Below, one piece after another: positions 24,505 to 35,704 of a stretch of 64,000 nt of DNA. The notes beneath the pieces were generated by a model. It worked only from the letters and a program-made list of their open reading frames with translations. It was not told the DNA's origin and did not search any database. Position 1 is the stretch's first letter; each line of letters opens with the position of its first letter. The translations under genes and the position numbers were made by a program. The stretch is from Heligmosomoides polygyrus polygyrus (Eukaryota; Nematoda; Chromadorea; Rhabditida; Heligmosomidae): contig OX377201.1 of assembly GCA_947396885.1 (NCBI GenBank), positions 67,368,983-67,432,982 of the forward strand. Direction: 5' to 3'.

Positions 24505-25250
24505 TCTTTCACCCTTTAGTCCTATTTCTTCTTCTATTTTGTTTATCGATTCATTACCTTCCGTGCTCCTGCCTCTAATAGCGTTTCAGACTTGTCCACC
24601 TCATCTTTTATTGTGCAATTCTTCCCGTTTATTTTTCGCTCTTGTGTTGCTATGCCATGTTCTATGTACTCTTCCTTGGACCTGTTCTCCGCGTTTCTCC
24701 ATGCTATGGCTCACACAGTTTTCCACAATATACGGAAGCAAAAATATTCCCCAAAAAGTCTTCACAGCGAGATCTTTCACGTTAACTTAGGTGCATTAGG
24801 TGCTTTTCTAGGCTTTCTAGAGTTATCCTTCAGTGAAATATTTTCTCGGTTCGTGTTACATCGGCGCCAGCTTCAGCTCTTCAAGTGGTGCATAAGGGAT
24901 TTCTCACGCAGTATATTTCTCATAACTCATTCGTTTTTGTTTGGGAGACCATTTGTATGACAGCAGAAACTGTGAACATACAAATGTTGTCCCAGAATGG
25001 TTTACGATCAAAGATAGAAGGACTACAGAAGTCCCATACTGTCTCTAGTGAAATCACGACAATGCTAAGCTTTGTCGCAGCGATTTTGCTCTCGTGTGAG
25101 GTGAAATCACGGCAAGCAACAATCTTCCAGATGCTATCCGTAGTGCAGACTAACTTTTCCTCTGTGGTTTTTTGCGCTTCGATGTTTCGAATCTCATAGC
25201 ACTAATAGGTCCACAAATTGATGAAGTGATGCAGGCTGTTTAGGAATCGT
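24505..25250. other. No recognised feature
   Basis: T-rich plus strand with two overlapping frames of 83-122 codons rich in Phe, Leu and Ser. Such frames are expected in pyrimidine-rich DNA. No family match. Confidence 0.3.
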
Positions 25251-25251
25251 C

Positions 25252-25742
25252 TTGAGAAGGCTCGCCGAGAGACAAGTCTACTGGGCACCTAACCGACGTC
25301 GAGGTGGTGCAGTGACAGCCGACTACAGCGCACCGCAGCCGTCTGCCGAGCCATGGAGCACACATACCCACCAGGTACAGAGATCGTCCCTCGAGCGCCT
25401 CCTCGAGGAGCAGCACACGGCGAGCCGTCGACTCCCTGGAGGGCGCGAATGCTGAATTACGCCGCCGCGGGAAGCAGACCTTCGGGGATCGCCCGACGGC
25501 GGCGGCGGCGGCGAGTGGCGCGAGCTCCCGCTAATTCCGCGGCCAGGCCTGTGGACCGCGGACGTCCAGCGACTGCTGGTGGTCCTCGTTCGACGTCGTC
25601 TGGCTCCTTAGGAATCGATGTTCTTTGCGAGCCTAGGCGCCCAATCGATTACGCCCTTTTAACCTCATTTCGCTTTGCCGCTTCCCCGCCGTCTCAATGG
25701 CTTTTCCGAAGTAAGCCGGCCGCGCTAAGCCTCCGCGATTGA
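25252..25742 (+). other. GC-rich island with 129-codon open frame
   Basis: This is the most GC-rich stretch near 25 kb. It holds a plus-strand frame from an ATG at 25,353 (MEHTYPPGTEIVPRAPPRGA at its start) rich in Arg, Ala and Pro, with a run of Arg codons from CGG/GGC repeats near 25,498. An alternative frame (25,252-25,455) and the minus strand are also open. I recognise no domain. A possible splice donor follows codon 7 (CCACCAGGTACAG). Most likely it is a promoter or 5' exon region of an unseen gene, perhaps with the exon at 25,982-26,140. Confidence 0.25.
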
Positions 25743-25981
25743 TTTTGTTTCAATACTCATGCGAATGTCACCAGTTGTTTCCGGGCCTTCCATCCGACCC
25801 TCCGCGCTCCCACCAGCGCTTGCCTCTCAGTGGGTGTAGACCATTCTGCTGAGAACACGCTCATGCATAATTCCTGCGAGCCAGTTGTGCTCTGGCCGAT
25901 AGAACTCCCAGCCATTCCCTGGGGGTAATTTCTCACCTAGCAAGACGGCGACAAGACGGGGCTCTCTTGGGCGATGTATGT

Positions 25982-26140
25982 ATGCCTTTCTCACGCGGAA
26001 GACGGCCGGAAATTGATAGAATTTCAGTTGTGCAGCAACGAAGTGAGGAGGAGCAATCCGTGCTAGGCAATTCTTCGTTCGGCTCCATTATTCGAGGAAC
26101 TCGAGGGCACTTGTCCAGCTTCATCGACAGCGTCAGTCAG
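25982..26140 (+). CDS. Candidate first coding exon of an unknown protein
   Basis: From an ATG at 25,982, 53 codons run without a stop to a consensus-like donor (CAGTCAG then GTACAT at 26,141). The product is rich in Arg, Ser, Ile and Glu with coding-like composition (begins MPFSRGRRPEIDRISVVQQR and ends SSFIDSVSQ). No known domain is recognised, and I could not find a following exon in phase. The GC-rich island just upstream would suit a promoter. Chance open sequence ending near a GT cannot be excluded. Confidence 0.3.
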
Positions 26141-26144
26141 GTAC

Positions 26145-28845
26145 ATCATCTGCCTACACTTCTGCACCTAGCAAATGGGTGGTTAAATACGGCAACAAAG
26201 AGCTTAAGTGAGTGGGAAGTGGAATATGACGTGACCAATTTAGTTAGTACTCCGCTCCGCCGCTGTGAGTTTCGCTGCCTTAACAGTGGAATAGAGTATG
26301 CCATTTGGAATTCTCCACTCATTCCTGAGAACATGTAAACACTGCCGTGAACAACTGGGAAAACCTTTTGCGATGGTACAATTGTATCAGTACAAAATCA
26401 TAATGGTTTCTTCAAAGGACTGGCACGGAGATACATCTGACTCCATCTCACTTCGTGCTCAGATATGCGTCGCTTTCGCTTAGTAATTATGGATCCGTAT
26501 TTTTGAAGCTCTGCTCTCCGCGTTGTCGCGCAAGCCTCAGACGGCTGCGGTATCTGTCTACGCCGCCCGTCTTCTGTGCAAAGCTGAATCACCTTACACC
26601 TCAATTCTTCTCTGAGGTGTTTCGTGTGCTCGCTTGCACGCTTCCCTTCTGTTAAGCAGGACAGCTCCGCTTGAGGTTCTGCTTGTAACGATGACGCTTT
26701 CCTGCAACCCAGTGAGAACCGTAAGACACAGCCCTAGCACCCCCCCCCCCCCCCAACGATGGAAAGGAGGAACAAAGGCTACAGCGGTCACCTGAAGAGG
26801 CTACTGGATTTCTAGCTCTAAAACGTATTTCTCAGATGATATTTGTGAGGTGCTTTGTAGTGACAGGTACAATAGTTCCAGTTTACTACCTAGAACTACC
26901 TAGATATGTCAGAGACGTGAATCATGTTCGCGCTTGAATAAATAAATAAAAATAAATAAACTCTCATGGATTTTTTCCTATAACAGACATTCAGCACCAT
27001 CTCCGGCTCAATACCTCCAAATTCCACCGCTATCCTCAAACGTCATCTGAAACAACGTAACCAAAGGAATCGTGTCAATGTAACGGCACTGCCAGTGTGA
27101 CATTGAGTGGACTTCGTGGCGGGATTGAACAAGGGTATCTCCTTGGCGGGACCCCAATCTAATTGTACTCGTGCATACGCGAAATTCAAATAAGAAGAGA
27201 AATAGTAGATCAGAAATTCATAACTAAAATCAATCTGAAGAATTAAGTTCAGGAGTTAAGTGTACAAGACTGAATGAATAATATGCGAGGAGCAAGGATC
27301 ATATGTGGACAAATAGGGTTCCACCCTTTCGTCCACATATGACCCTTGATTCAAGAAACTAAATCGTGTCTTCATGAAATCCGATGTGCTTGCTGGTTTG
27401 AAGCTGTCGATGTTTGTTGCTAACGTTTCGTGCATATGTCCTTCTTTATGCTCAAATATAACAGTGCTAACAGTGAGGCACATACAACAAATGACAGCAA
27501 ATACGAATCTGGGATCCGCAGGTTGAAGTAGGGACAAATGCCGCCCTGGAGGCCGGAAATGAACTCCGAACTCTCCATATAAGATCGGCCGTGTGTGATC
27601 ATTTGTATGTCATGATGTTCTTCGGCGGTCACATCACCAGCCCGTGTAGAGTGGCAAGACTCACTGCACTCTTCCTTTCCTCTTTCTTGTAAGTGGCCGT
27701 TCCCGGTGTTTTGTTTCTAGTGCTCCCTTGACCATCTCCATTGGGTCTTCCAGAGTTTTGTGGAGGATGGAAATCCGCAGTTGCGGTGGCCGGGGTTTGT
27801 CCTTTAGCATGTGCTCTCTCGAGAATGGATTCTTCGGGTAGCTCTGAGGGCTACGGGGAACTCCATCGTATTCGCTCTCTTCCAGGAGGACGTCTTGAGC
27901 AGACGGTTTTACAAAAACAATATTCAAGATATCCTGCTGTTACGCCCTAGGTCAGGATGTCTGAAAATCTTCCAGTTTTATTTAAAAGTTGTCCTTCTCG
28001 AAAGTCCCGCATTTTTTAAAGGTGGCGCACAGAACTCTACGCAAAGTACAGAATTGTAGTCAGAGCCCATAATTTAAACTCGGCCTTCTGGATGCGAAAC
28101 CCATTTGCTTCTTCCGAGTGCACTTTGTGTCCACGATAGAGTGGCTGTGTTGCATTTTTCCGTCGCGTGCAAACGTAATGGGGCTCTGAAGTCGCCGATC
28201 GAAATTGTGACATGTAGGATTTCCACACTTTTCCATTCCCTTCCAACTTCCACAGAACCTGTCGCATCGTTTAAAGAAAGCCTTTTCTTCACAAAATGGT
28301 TGCTTGTTGGTTTGCTTTCAAATGTTCAAAATCTAGTTCGCTATTAGGGCGGGCATTTTTAAGAAAAGCGCAGATTTTTATAGTGAGGAACTCTACTTTT
28401 TGCAACTCCTCAAATTTTTATTTTGGGTTCATAAAAGGTGTGGTCAGGAAACTTATGACTTCAATGGACGCGGCTCAAAGCAACCTATCAAAATATCCAG
28501 AGGACTGATCCTATTCATTTTCTTTTATATCATTATACGAGCGGTTAGTCAAGATGACGGCTGTGGACTTATCTATTAATAATTACTCAACGTCTGAATT
28601 ACGATCCGCAACCCGCTAGATTGCTCAACGTTTATCGTTATCTTGACTCAGTGAAGGAAACACTTCAGCGGGAAATTGGTTCTTATAAGAGTTTATATGA
28701 ATTTTTATAAAACACCGGGTTCAAATGAAAACTGAGGACAGAGCAAAATATAAGAACACCACCCAGCTCCTGCATAAAAGTTGAATTTGTAAAATCCTAT
28801 AGCGTTTAAAATTTGCACAGGGCTTCACATAGAGAAACCCAACAC
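26145..28845. other. No confident gene; LINE tail, one short hairpin and possible retroelement scraps
   Basis: A LINE 3' pre-tail and tail (ATCATGTTCGCGCTTGAATA then AATAAA units) lies at 26,915-26,965, like that at 6,250-6,295. A 15-C run is at 26,740-26,754. A hairpin with 18-bp arms is at 27,293-27,348. The minus frame 27,661-27,927 (NPFSREHML and LHKTLEDPMEMV) loosely resembles broken minus frames near 48,150-48,330 (RPFLERLHGL and VPNKTLKMPVQV). This is possibly a Penelope reverse transcriptase remnant, but the match is weak. Confidence 0.35.
27293..27348. repeat. Short hairpin, 18-bp arms
   Basis: CAAGGATCATATGTGGAC (27,293-27,310) and GTCCACATATGACCCTTG (27,331-27,348) pair with one mismatch across a 20-base loop. 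Confidence 0.8.
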
Positions 28846-28847
28846 TA

Positions 28848-29207
28848 TCAAAGCGACTCCTATGCACATGCTCCGTCACTGGCGTTCCTTGTAATCGCTG
28901 GTGAATTGTGAGCAATCTTTTAAGCACTTCTGCTGCACACTACTTCTCAGAATATCCACTTGTGGGGAACATTCCCAGAAACACATGTACTTTCAAAAGT
29001 GTACAGAAGTCGAAAATTATTTCCTGCAGCAGGTTTTCCTGGTCCCGTACTCTGCTCGCTAACACTGCATCGTTAGGCGCATAGTAGCGCAGTCGGATAG
29101 GTGCGATGTGGTGATCTTGGATATATCGCCTAGGACATCCCGTAGAATTAAATGTGTGGCGCATCCCAGCATGGATTAGCGCCATCCTTCACCCTTTATC
29201 CTTTACA
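28848..29207 (+). mobile_element. Second copy of the composite SINE
   Basis: It matches 23,157-23,635 from CGACTCCTATGCACATGCTC to CCTTTATCCTTTACAC. Where the other copy has the SINE body, this copy has TAGTAGCGCAGTCGGATAGG (a clear box A) and then skips to ACATCCCGTAGAATT, an internal deletion of about 150 bp. It therefore shows that the composite did carry a tRNA-like head. Confidence 0.7.
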
Positions 29208-30509
29208 CTGCGTTACCGTTAAGGTTGCTTCCGTGAGTTATTTGTGATATGTTGCCTAGAAAACGGAAGACAGATTTGAACCAGTGTTCAGACGTCTAGA
29301 CATGCAAAACTTCTAATAAGGGGATTGCCTTAATCTTCCCAAGGGACTTCGGAGAGAGACCTATGCCATGTGAAAGAGCTTGAAACGATGACTGCAAATT
29401 TGGAGATCGAATTTGCAAAATGGCTCCCCTCCGGTAAAAGTTCGCGCTGCTGACTGCATGTTGCAAGCGCTGATAAAGCGTTGGGAGGAGCCGCACCACT
29501 ACATATCTGCTCCTGCAGTTGCGGCGGCGGCGCAGTGGCAGTCTTCTCGCTTTGCAGGATAGGGGTCATGCATTCGGTCCCACCTACTAGGTGATCTTGC
29601 ACTTCGTAATTTTTCGTCAGTGACACCCCTTATCCCCATTTCCTTCACATTTTCAAACAAATGCCTGGTAACAACGAGCATACAGCTTTTTCGAGCTTTT
29701 CGAAAGCGGAATGTAAACCATTTTGATTTTCACGTGATGTAAGTCAAAATCGGATGCCAGATTCGTGATCAGCGCCTCAAATAATTCCCCATGCAGAAAG
29801 TTTGATCAAAATTGGTTTTTATGACCTCATCACCCTCACTCTCACATCAAGCCTTGTGTCCCAGGGTGCTACAGTGTGGAAAGGCTACATAACAACTCAA
29901 AACATCGATGTTTATACACTCAGTTTTTTTGGACTGTAGAGAAAAGCATGAGTATCAGTTCGTAAGCACAGTATTTCGCTTACACATCTTTATTTCGATC
30001 ATCCATCAATGCTGAAGAAGATTGGTACTTCGGTGGCTACTCTAACAAGTTGGACGCTGACTTCCTTCATGTAAAGAATAAAATTTAATACCTACAACGT
30101 CTTTTTATGTTGAAACGGCTCAGCTGTTCAAAAATCAAGAGGCGCATGTACTGTACGAATACCGAGGTCGAAAAAATATTTCGGCCATCGGCCATCCTTC
30201 GTCTAACGATAAGGGTGCTGATCATGAGTCTAACATTTTCTTCCAAACTTTCGCCTTCTTATGGCACGTTAAGGTAGATATGAATAAGTAAGGGGATGAG
30301 GTCATAAGCACACCAATTTCGACCAAACTCTGTGCATGGAGGTATTGGAGGTGCTGATCACGAATCTAGCATTCGATTTTGACTTACCTTACATAAAAAT
30401 CAAAATTTCATACTATTTCGCTTTTAAAGAGCTGGTAGTTATTGCTAGGCGTTTGTTCAAAAATGTGCTGGGAGTGGGGATAAAGGGTATCCACCTGTAT
30501 CACCTGTCG

Positions 30510-31993
30510 TCCCGTTGATCATCGACTTGCTCGAGCGGGCGCCAGCAGCGTCTCCATTCGTCCCTGTCGCGTGCCAAAGTGGTCCAATGGATCCTCCTCG
30601 CTCGAGGGACACGAAGAGCGTCATATCGGTCGTTCAGGGCTTTCACGAAGAAGTCCGACCAACGCATTGGTGGGCGTCCCGGTGTTCTCTTGACATCCCG
30701 CGGAATCTAGTCGGTAACGGCTCTCCTCCAGCGGGTGTCAGCGAAGCGCATTACGTGGCCGGCCCACTTAATTTTCGACAACTTGGCCCACGCGACAGCG
30801 TCTCTGATCTTCGAATGTCGGCGAAGCTCGGAACTCCGGAGGCCTTCTCTCACTTGCGTGAGTCGTGTCACTCCGAGCATCGTCCTCTCAATTCCACGCT
30901 GGGCGACGCTGATCGCGTGTTCATCCTGCTTTCGTATAGTCCACGTCTCTGAGGCGTATGTTAGGGCAGGAAGAACAGTGGAGTCGAATAAGGTGGGCAC
31001 GGAGTCGGACGTTCTTCGTCTTCTTCGCGACTTCTTCGACGCTCTTGAAAGCCCCCCAAGCCGCTCGCTTCCTCCTGCTCAGCTCCGGCGCTAGGTCGTT
31101 GGCAATATTGACTTCGCGACCCAGATACACGTAGCTGGAGCATTCGGAGATGTTCGTTCCGTTGAGCGAGAATGGGGCATCAGAAACTTGTCCGTTCCTC
31201 ATGAACATCGTCTTCGTAAGATTCAGCTGCAGTCCAACATTCCCACATACACAATCGAAGTCGGCCAGCATTCGCTGCGCCTGGCTGATGCTCGGTGTTA
31301 TGAGCACGATGTCGTCAGCGAAACGAAGATTGTGCAGCTGCTGGCCGTCGACCTTCACTCCCATGTCTTCCCATTCTAGTTCGCGCATGACGTTTTCGAG
31401 GGTGGTGCTGAAGAGCTTCGAGGATATGGTATCCCCTTGCCGAACCCCTCTCCTTACGTCGATGGAGAGATCTTGGTCGTGAATCCACTGTACAGCTCTC
31501 GAAGGACTCTGATGTACTGAGTAGGAACGCCCTGAGTGAGCAGGGCTTTGAGGACCGCTTCAGTCTCGACGGAGTCGAATGCCTTCTTCAGGTCGGTGAA
31601 CGTAAAGCACAGCGGCAGCTTGTACTTTCGCGACACTTCGATGAGCTTCGTAATGGCGTGTATGTGGTCGATCGTGCTGAATCCTCTCCGAAATCCTGCT
31701 TGTTCGCGTGGCTGTCCTTCGTCCAGCGTTCTGCTGATCCTATTCGGGATGACTCGAGTGAACAGCTTGTAGACTACGGACAGCAGGCAGATCGGGCAAT
31801 AGTTGCCAATGTCGTGCACGTCTCCCTTCTTGTACAGCAAGACGGTCTTGCTGGTCTTCCACTGAGATGGAACCTTGCACTCCGACAGGTATCGTGTGAA
31901 GAGCCGCGCCAGGGTGTTGATGAGCGCTGGCGAGAGGTTCTTCAGGTATTCGGGTCTGATCCTGTCAGGGCCGGGTGCTGTACGTTTCTTCAC
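30510..31993 (-). pseudogene. RTE reverse transcriptase domain and C-terminus
   Basis: Minus frame 31,993-31,454 has APGPDRIRPEYL, WKTSKTVLLYKKGD, EQAGFRRGFSTIDHI and TFTDLKKAFDSV (first catalytic Asp). After a break near 31,460 the next frame (31,388-30,921) has LHNLRFADDIVLI, with the catalytic Asp pair at about 31,300-31,326, and YLGREVN. A further shift leads to ALTYASETWTIRKQDE and the C-terminal [20 protein letters not shown] and [13 protein letters not shown] blocks, ending just before 30,510. This order is characteristic of RTE proteins. At least two frame shifts and damage between 32,000 and 32,450 show it is inactive. Confidence 0.9.
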
Positions 31994-32449
31994 CGACGAG
32001 ATGGCGTGTCGGATCTCGGAAGGGAGAACAGAGGGGACGACGTATCCATCCTGCGGAAGATGGCATGGGGCAGGTGAACGTGGCTATCGAAGAGATCGAA
32101 GTAGAAGTCGTGGATGACCTTCTCCGTGGTCCTTCTGGAAGAGATGACGGTTTCGTCAGGACGTCGGAGAGCGGTCATAATGAACTTGAAGTTGACGAAG
32201 TTCCGGTGCGCAAGATGCGGATGCTCGACCCTGCCTCTGCAGCTTCAGCCAACACTTTCTTCCGCCCTTTTCTCTTTGAGATTTTCCTTTATCGCCGCTC
32301 TGCATAGCTTCGCAAGCTCGGACGTCATCTGGTAGCTGCCTGGCGCTCGTGCTGCCCCACAGCGACGTACCAGCTTATAGTTTCCGGAGACATACGCGGT
32401 TTGATGGTCTTCAAGCTCTCGGCTCCCTTAGCACTATCGCGGTGATGTG

Positions 32450-33471
32450 GACGAAACGGTCGAATTCCTCGGCTATGTTGTCGATGATGGTATCTTCCCC
32501 AAGGCCGGCAAGAGAGGTGTACAGGCCCCAGTTCATGACCGTTCTGGGACTCCCCTTCTTAAACTTCACAGCCTTCTCTCCTCGACGCGAAAAGCGGAAC
32601 CTTGCGCGAAGGAGGCGGTGGTCCGATCCCGTGTAGAACTTGGGGATAACGGAAACGTCGGTCAGGCAATACTTGCGATTGAAGATGATGTGGTCGATCT
32701 CGTTGTGGAACTGGCCACCGAGGGATTCCCTAGTCCATCGTAGAGAGGGAGGCTTCTGGAACTGTGATTTCCATGGATGGTCTTGGTCGACATGATAAAC
32801 TCAGACAGCTTTTCACCTTGCTCGTTCCACTCCAAACCGTGGGTTCCGATGTGAAGTTCTTCCGGCGACCTTCGTGGCCCGATCTTGGCGTTGAAGTCGC
32901 CGACGATCACCTTGTAGAAGGTGTGATCTTCCTTATAGAACTTCTCCAGCTCCACGTAGAAGGCTTCGACCTCTTCGTCGTCGTAGTCGGATGTTGGGGC
33001 ATACGCGACGAATACAGTCAAAGCTGGCACGGATCCACATCGCTTCAGTCGCAGGCGTCCGATTCGGGTTGTCAGAGACTCGCACGAATCGATGTTCATG
33101 GCCAAGTGCGTGTTGACGAGGACACCAACGCCGCCTACTCCCCTGCTGTCGCATGTTCCGAGGAACAGTTCTTCTCCGGAGTCGTAGGCGGCGTGTAGGG
33201 GGTGGTGTTTTCTCGTCTCGGTCAGTCCGATGACGTCGTACTTGATCTTCCTGGCTTGCATCATCAGGTCCTCGACGGATGCTTCCGATGCAAGTGTGCG
33301 GGCGTTGTAAGTACAGATCGTCATCCTAGTCCTTCTCAATTTGCGCAGCCTGGTTAGGCCCTGAGATTTTAGCAGCCTCTCCGTACTCGTGTTTTCCATC
33401 GCTGCAGAAATGGGGGCTCTTTCGGGGTAAGGGAAATGGGGCCCTTTAGCGCTGCTGTGTTTGACTTCCAT
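32450..33471 (-). pseudogene. RTE endonuclease domain
   Basis: One minus frame of 269 codons (33,471-32,662) carries the endonuclease/exonuclease/phosphatase motifs in order: [12 protein letters not shown] with the metal-binding Asn, GLTETR with the catalytic Glu, [18 protein letters not shown], and IVGDFNAKIG with the Asp-x-Asn pair. After a single frame shift near 32,760 the reading continues with TEID-like NEIDHIIFNRKYC and TGSDHRLLRARF (about 32,610-32,630), which holds the catalytic Asp-His pair. The enzyme nicks target DNA to prime reverse transcription. The true start is probably the Met before TICTYN, since the residues upstream look like leader. Confidence 0.88.
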
Positions 33472-33935
33472 ACAACACGGGTCAGGCTCTGTCGTGCGGG
33501 CGAAGAACTCCGGGCAGCCAGCCAGACTGCCCGAAGGGACAGGGCGAGACTTTTTAGGCGGCCTCGAATCGCCTTACGATGTACTCCCAGTCTTCCGAGT
33601 GCAAGCTTTTGGCCGAGCCGACACGGTTACAATCCGCACAGTCACGGACACGTCCGCGCACACTGTGCACGAACATGCCGCTCCCACGCACAAGGAACGC
33701 GTCGACCCGACACAGCAGGAGCAAGGAGTCCATCCCCTGCATCCCACCTGCGTCTCTGGGCAGTACACGGTCGCATTTGGTTCGCGTTTAATTCCCCTAT
33801 CCACCACCCGGGGACGCGCCACGTGGCCATGCGACAAGCGGCCCGAGATCCCTCTTAACAAGAGAGCCCGAAGGCTCTCTCTCGAGGGAGACCCGTGGAA
33901 AGGGTATCACTGACGATAAATCACAAAATGCAAAA

Positions 33936-34610
33936 CACCATCATCGATGTGGACAGGACCCGTGACATATCAGTCGGCAGTGTAGATCTCTGCTTGGAGG
34001 CTGACCGTTTAACATTAATTAATTTCGGCGTGTGAATAATTACAATTACACGCAGCGAAAGGAAAACACAAAAACTTGAACAGTAAGAAGCATAATAACT
34101 ACTTAGCTACTCTAGGAGATACTTTCAACGAGCCTCTTAAACGGAGCTAATGAATAGGCTTTTTGAGCGCGTGGCTTTTTGAAGATGTTTTAAAATAGGG
34201 GCCGGCCCTTTGGAAGAAAAAAGGAGCACGGGTAGAGTTGCTGACCTTGGAAAAACAGATTTAACGCTGGCTACCTCTTGACGCTAACGCTGTTGGAATT
34301 CTGCGACGCGTACACACATCAGAGGCGCTACCATTTCAGTAGTCTTCTTGAATATCATCTGCAGATCATCCCGCCTCCTGCATTCAATTCTCAAGATAGA
34401 CCAAGCTGAGAGTTCTATTGCGATCAGAGGCTGAAGGTGTGACGGTGTCATCCTAGCCATCTACGCCTACCTAAGGCTTTTTCGTAAAACCATTTTGAAC
34501 TGCTTCAAGCCTTTATACATTTCAATTCAAGTCAAGACTGAAGACTGTGGTAGATTCGTGGCGAAGTGGTCACGTGGTGCACTACGCATCGTCTTTGTTG
34601 CTTATCTTTG
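33936..34610. other. No recognised feature
   Basis: AT-rich interval with no open frame or repeat that I recognise on either strand. Confidence 0.4.
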
Positions 34611-34613
34611 CTA

Positions 34614-34790
34614 CTTCCTTCCCAGACAAGTCTGGTACCAATTCACCGACCCCGGAGGGATGGAAGCCTTGGTTGGCTTGGGCGGGAAATCCGAACCAGG
34701 AACCTGGTATCGGGTGCACGCGACAGCCGGCACCTCCTCCAACTGCGCTACACGCGCCCTACCTCGACGATACTCGAGAAAATTTAGTTA
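34614..34790 (-). mobile_element. tRNA-derived SINE, 5' half, minus orientation
   Basis: On the minus strand, TGTAGCGCAGTTGGAGGAGG (box A) is followed by TTCGGATTTCCCGCCCAAGC (box B region), CCCTCCGGGGTCGGTGAATT and ACCAGACTTGTCTGG, matching the copy at 13,570-13,720. The 3' half is missing. This copy has the best preserved box A of the family in this window. Confidence 0.75.
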
Positions 34791-34794
34791 CGAG

Positions 34795-35200
34795 GAGGAT
34801 ATCGTCTTGCTGCTACACTCCTTTTTGAGATTGCGTAATGAGGAGGGGGTTGTTTGTACTTTACGAAACACGTCAAAAATGCTATAAGGAAAAGTAATTC
34901 TAGGTTTATTGACCTTCGTCAGACGTCGAATTAACACCGCCGTATGCTGCGAGTACACAGAGCGATTTCTGTTGAAGCTATGTCACTCTTTTGTGCGCTT
35001 TAAATTAGACATTATATGTAACAAGTGCTCCGTCACGCCTATCGGCGTGCCTCGCACTTGCGCGCTTCGCGCGATGTTGCAGTATCAAGAAGCTAAGGAC
35101 AATCACATCGAGCTAGCTGCTCTACTTGCACAGCTTTTTTTCTTACCTAGGAGTACAAAAAGCTCGCAGCAAGGTCCCCCTCAACGATCCACCTTTAGCG
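34795..35200. other. No recognised feature
   Basis: No family match. A plus frame (34,909-35,226) of 105 codons is open but unsupported. Confidence 0.3.
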
Positions 35201-35204
35201 GACA

Positions 35205-35700
35205 ACGTCTTCTGCACACCTTCTGAATCCCCAGTCACATTGGAAGACGTCTTCGGCACGTCTACCTGACGCCCAAACACGTTGAGCGACGTCTTTGGCA
35301 CGACTTCTGAGTCCCAGGCACGTCATGCGACGTATTCCGCACGTCTTCCGAATCCCCTGGCACGTAGAAGACGTCTGGGTATCTTCCGCTATTTTCGCGT
35401 CACATGATTTGATCAGTATCGATTGACGGTGATCGATACTGCAAAAACGAAGTTCAGATTCGTGTTGTTCGACCTCGACTACCCCCAGGGCTGAAGTTTC
35501 CAGGCAGGTAGAAGACATCTGGGTATTTTCCGCTATTTCTGTGACCCGTAATTTGGCCAATCGATTCATGGCAATCGATACTTCAAAAACAAACTTCAGA
35601 TTCGTGTTTAGCGAGCTCGATTGCCTCAGGGTCGAAGTTCCCAGGCAGGGAGAAGACGTCTGGGCATTTTTCGCTATTTTTGTGTCGTAATTGCCCCCTC
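35205..35700. repeat. 142-bp tandem repeat (2.4 copies) preceded by short degenerate repeats
   Basis: Units begin near 35,357, 35,499 and 35,641 (GGCACGTAGAAGACGTCTGG, AGGCAGGTAGAAGACATCTG, AGGCAGGGAGAAGACGTCTG), giving a constant 142-bp period. Each full unit contains a small inverted repeat around ATCGAT and the word AACTTCAGATTCGTGTT or its variant. The 150 bp before it hold repeats built on TCTTCYGAATCCCC and GGCACGT, related to words inside the hAT-like element at 1.6-1.95 kb. Confidence 0.85.
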
Positions 35701-35704
35701 CCCG

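Larger units (their letters stand above)
30492..33898 (-). mobile_element. RTE-clade LINE, near full length (3.4 kb), defective
   Basis: It is transcribed leftward. The 5' end is at 33,898 and the 3' end at 30,492, where it finishes in TGATACAGGTG-type repeats. A 10-bp target duplication, AAAGGGTATC, flanks it (30,482-30,491 and 33,899-33,908). About 400 bp of 5' leader precede one protein with an apurinic-like endonuclease and a reverse transcriptase. Length matches the compact RTE clade (about 3.3 kb). Frame shifts near 32,760 and 31,460, and damage at 32,000-32,450, make it non-functional. Long plus-strand frames across it are antisense shadows. Confidence 0.92.
29600..33935. repeat. Foldback element, arms about 210-230 bp, right arm split by an RTE insertion
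   Basis: The left arm 29,600-29,833 is an imperfect reverse complement of 30,287-30,491, and the match continues beyond the RTE at 33,899-33,930 (AGGGTATCACTGACGATAAA against the complement of the left arm near 29,620-29,635). Both arms carry the module ATTCGTGATCAGC/GCTGATCACGAAT, also found in the foldback at 39.6-40.2 kb and near 44,385. The spacer (29,834-30,286) contains another partial copy (GGGTGCTGATCATGAGTCTA). Confidence 0.8.

Noticed and set aside
30515..33913. Long plus-strand open frames (up to 150 codons) across the RTE element
   Set aside because: They are antisense to clear endonuclease and reverse transcriptase motifs and have no family match.
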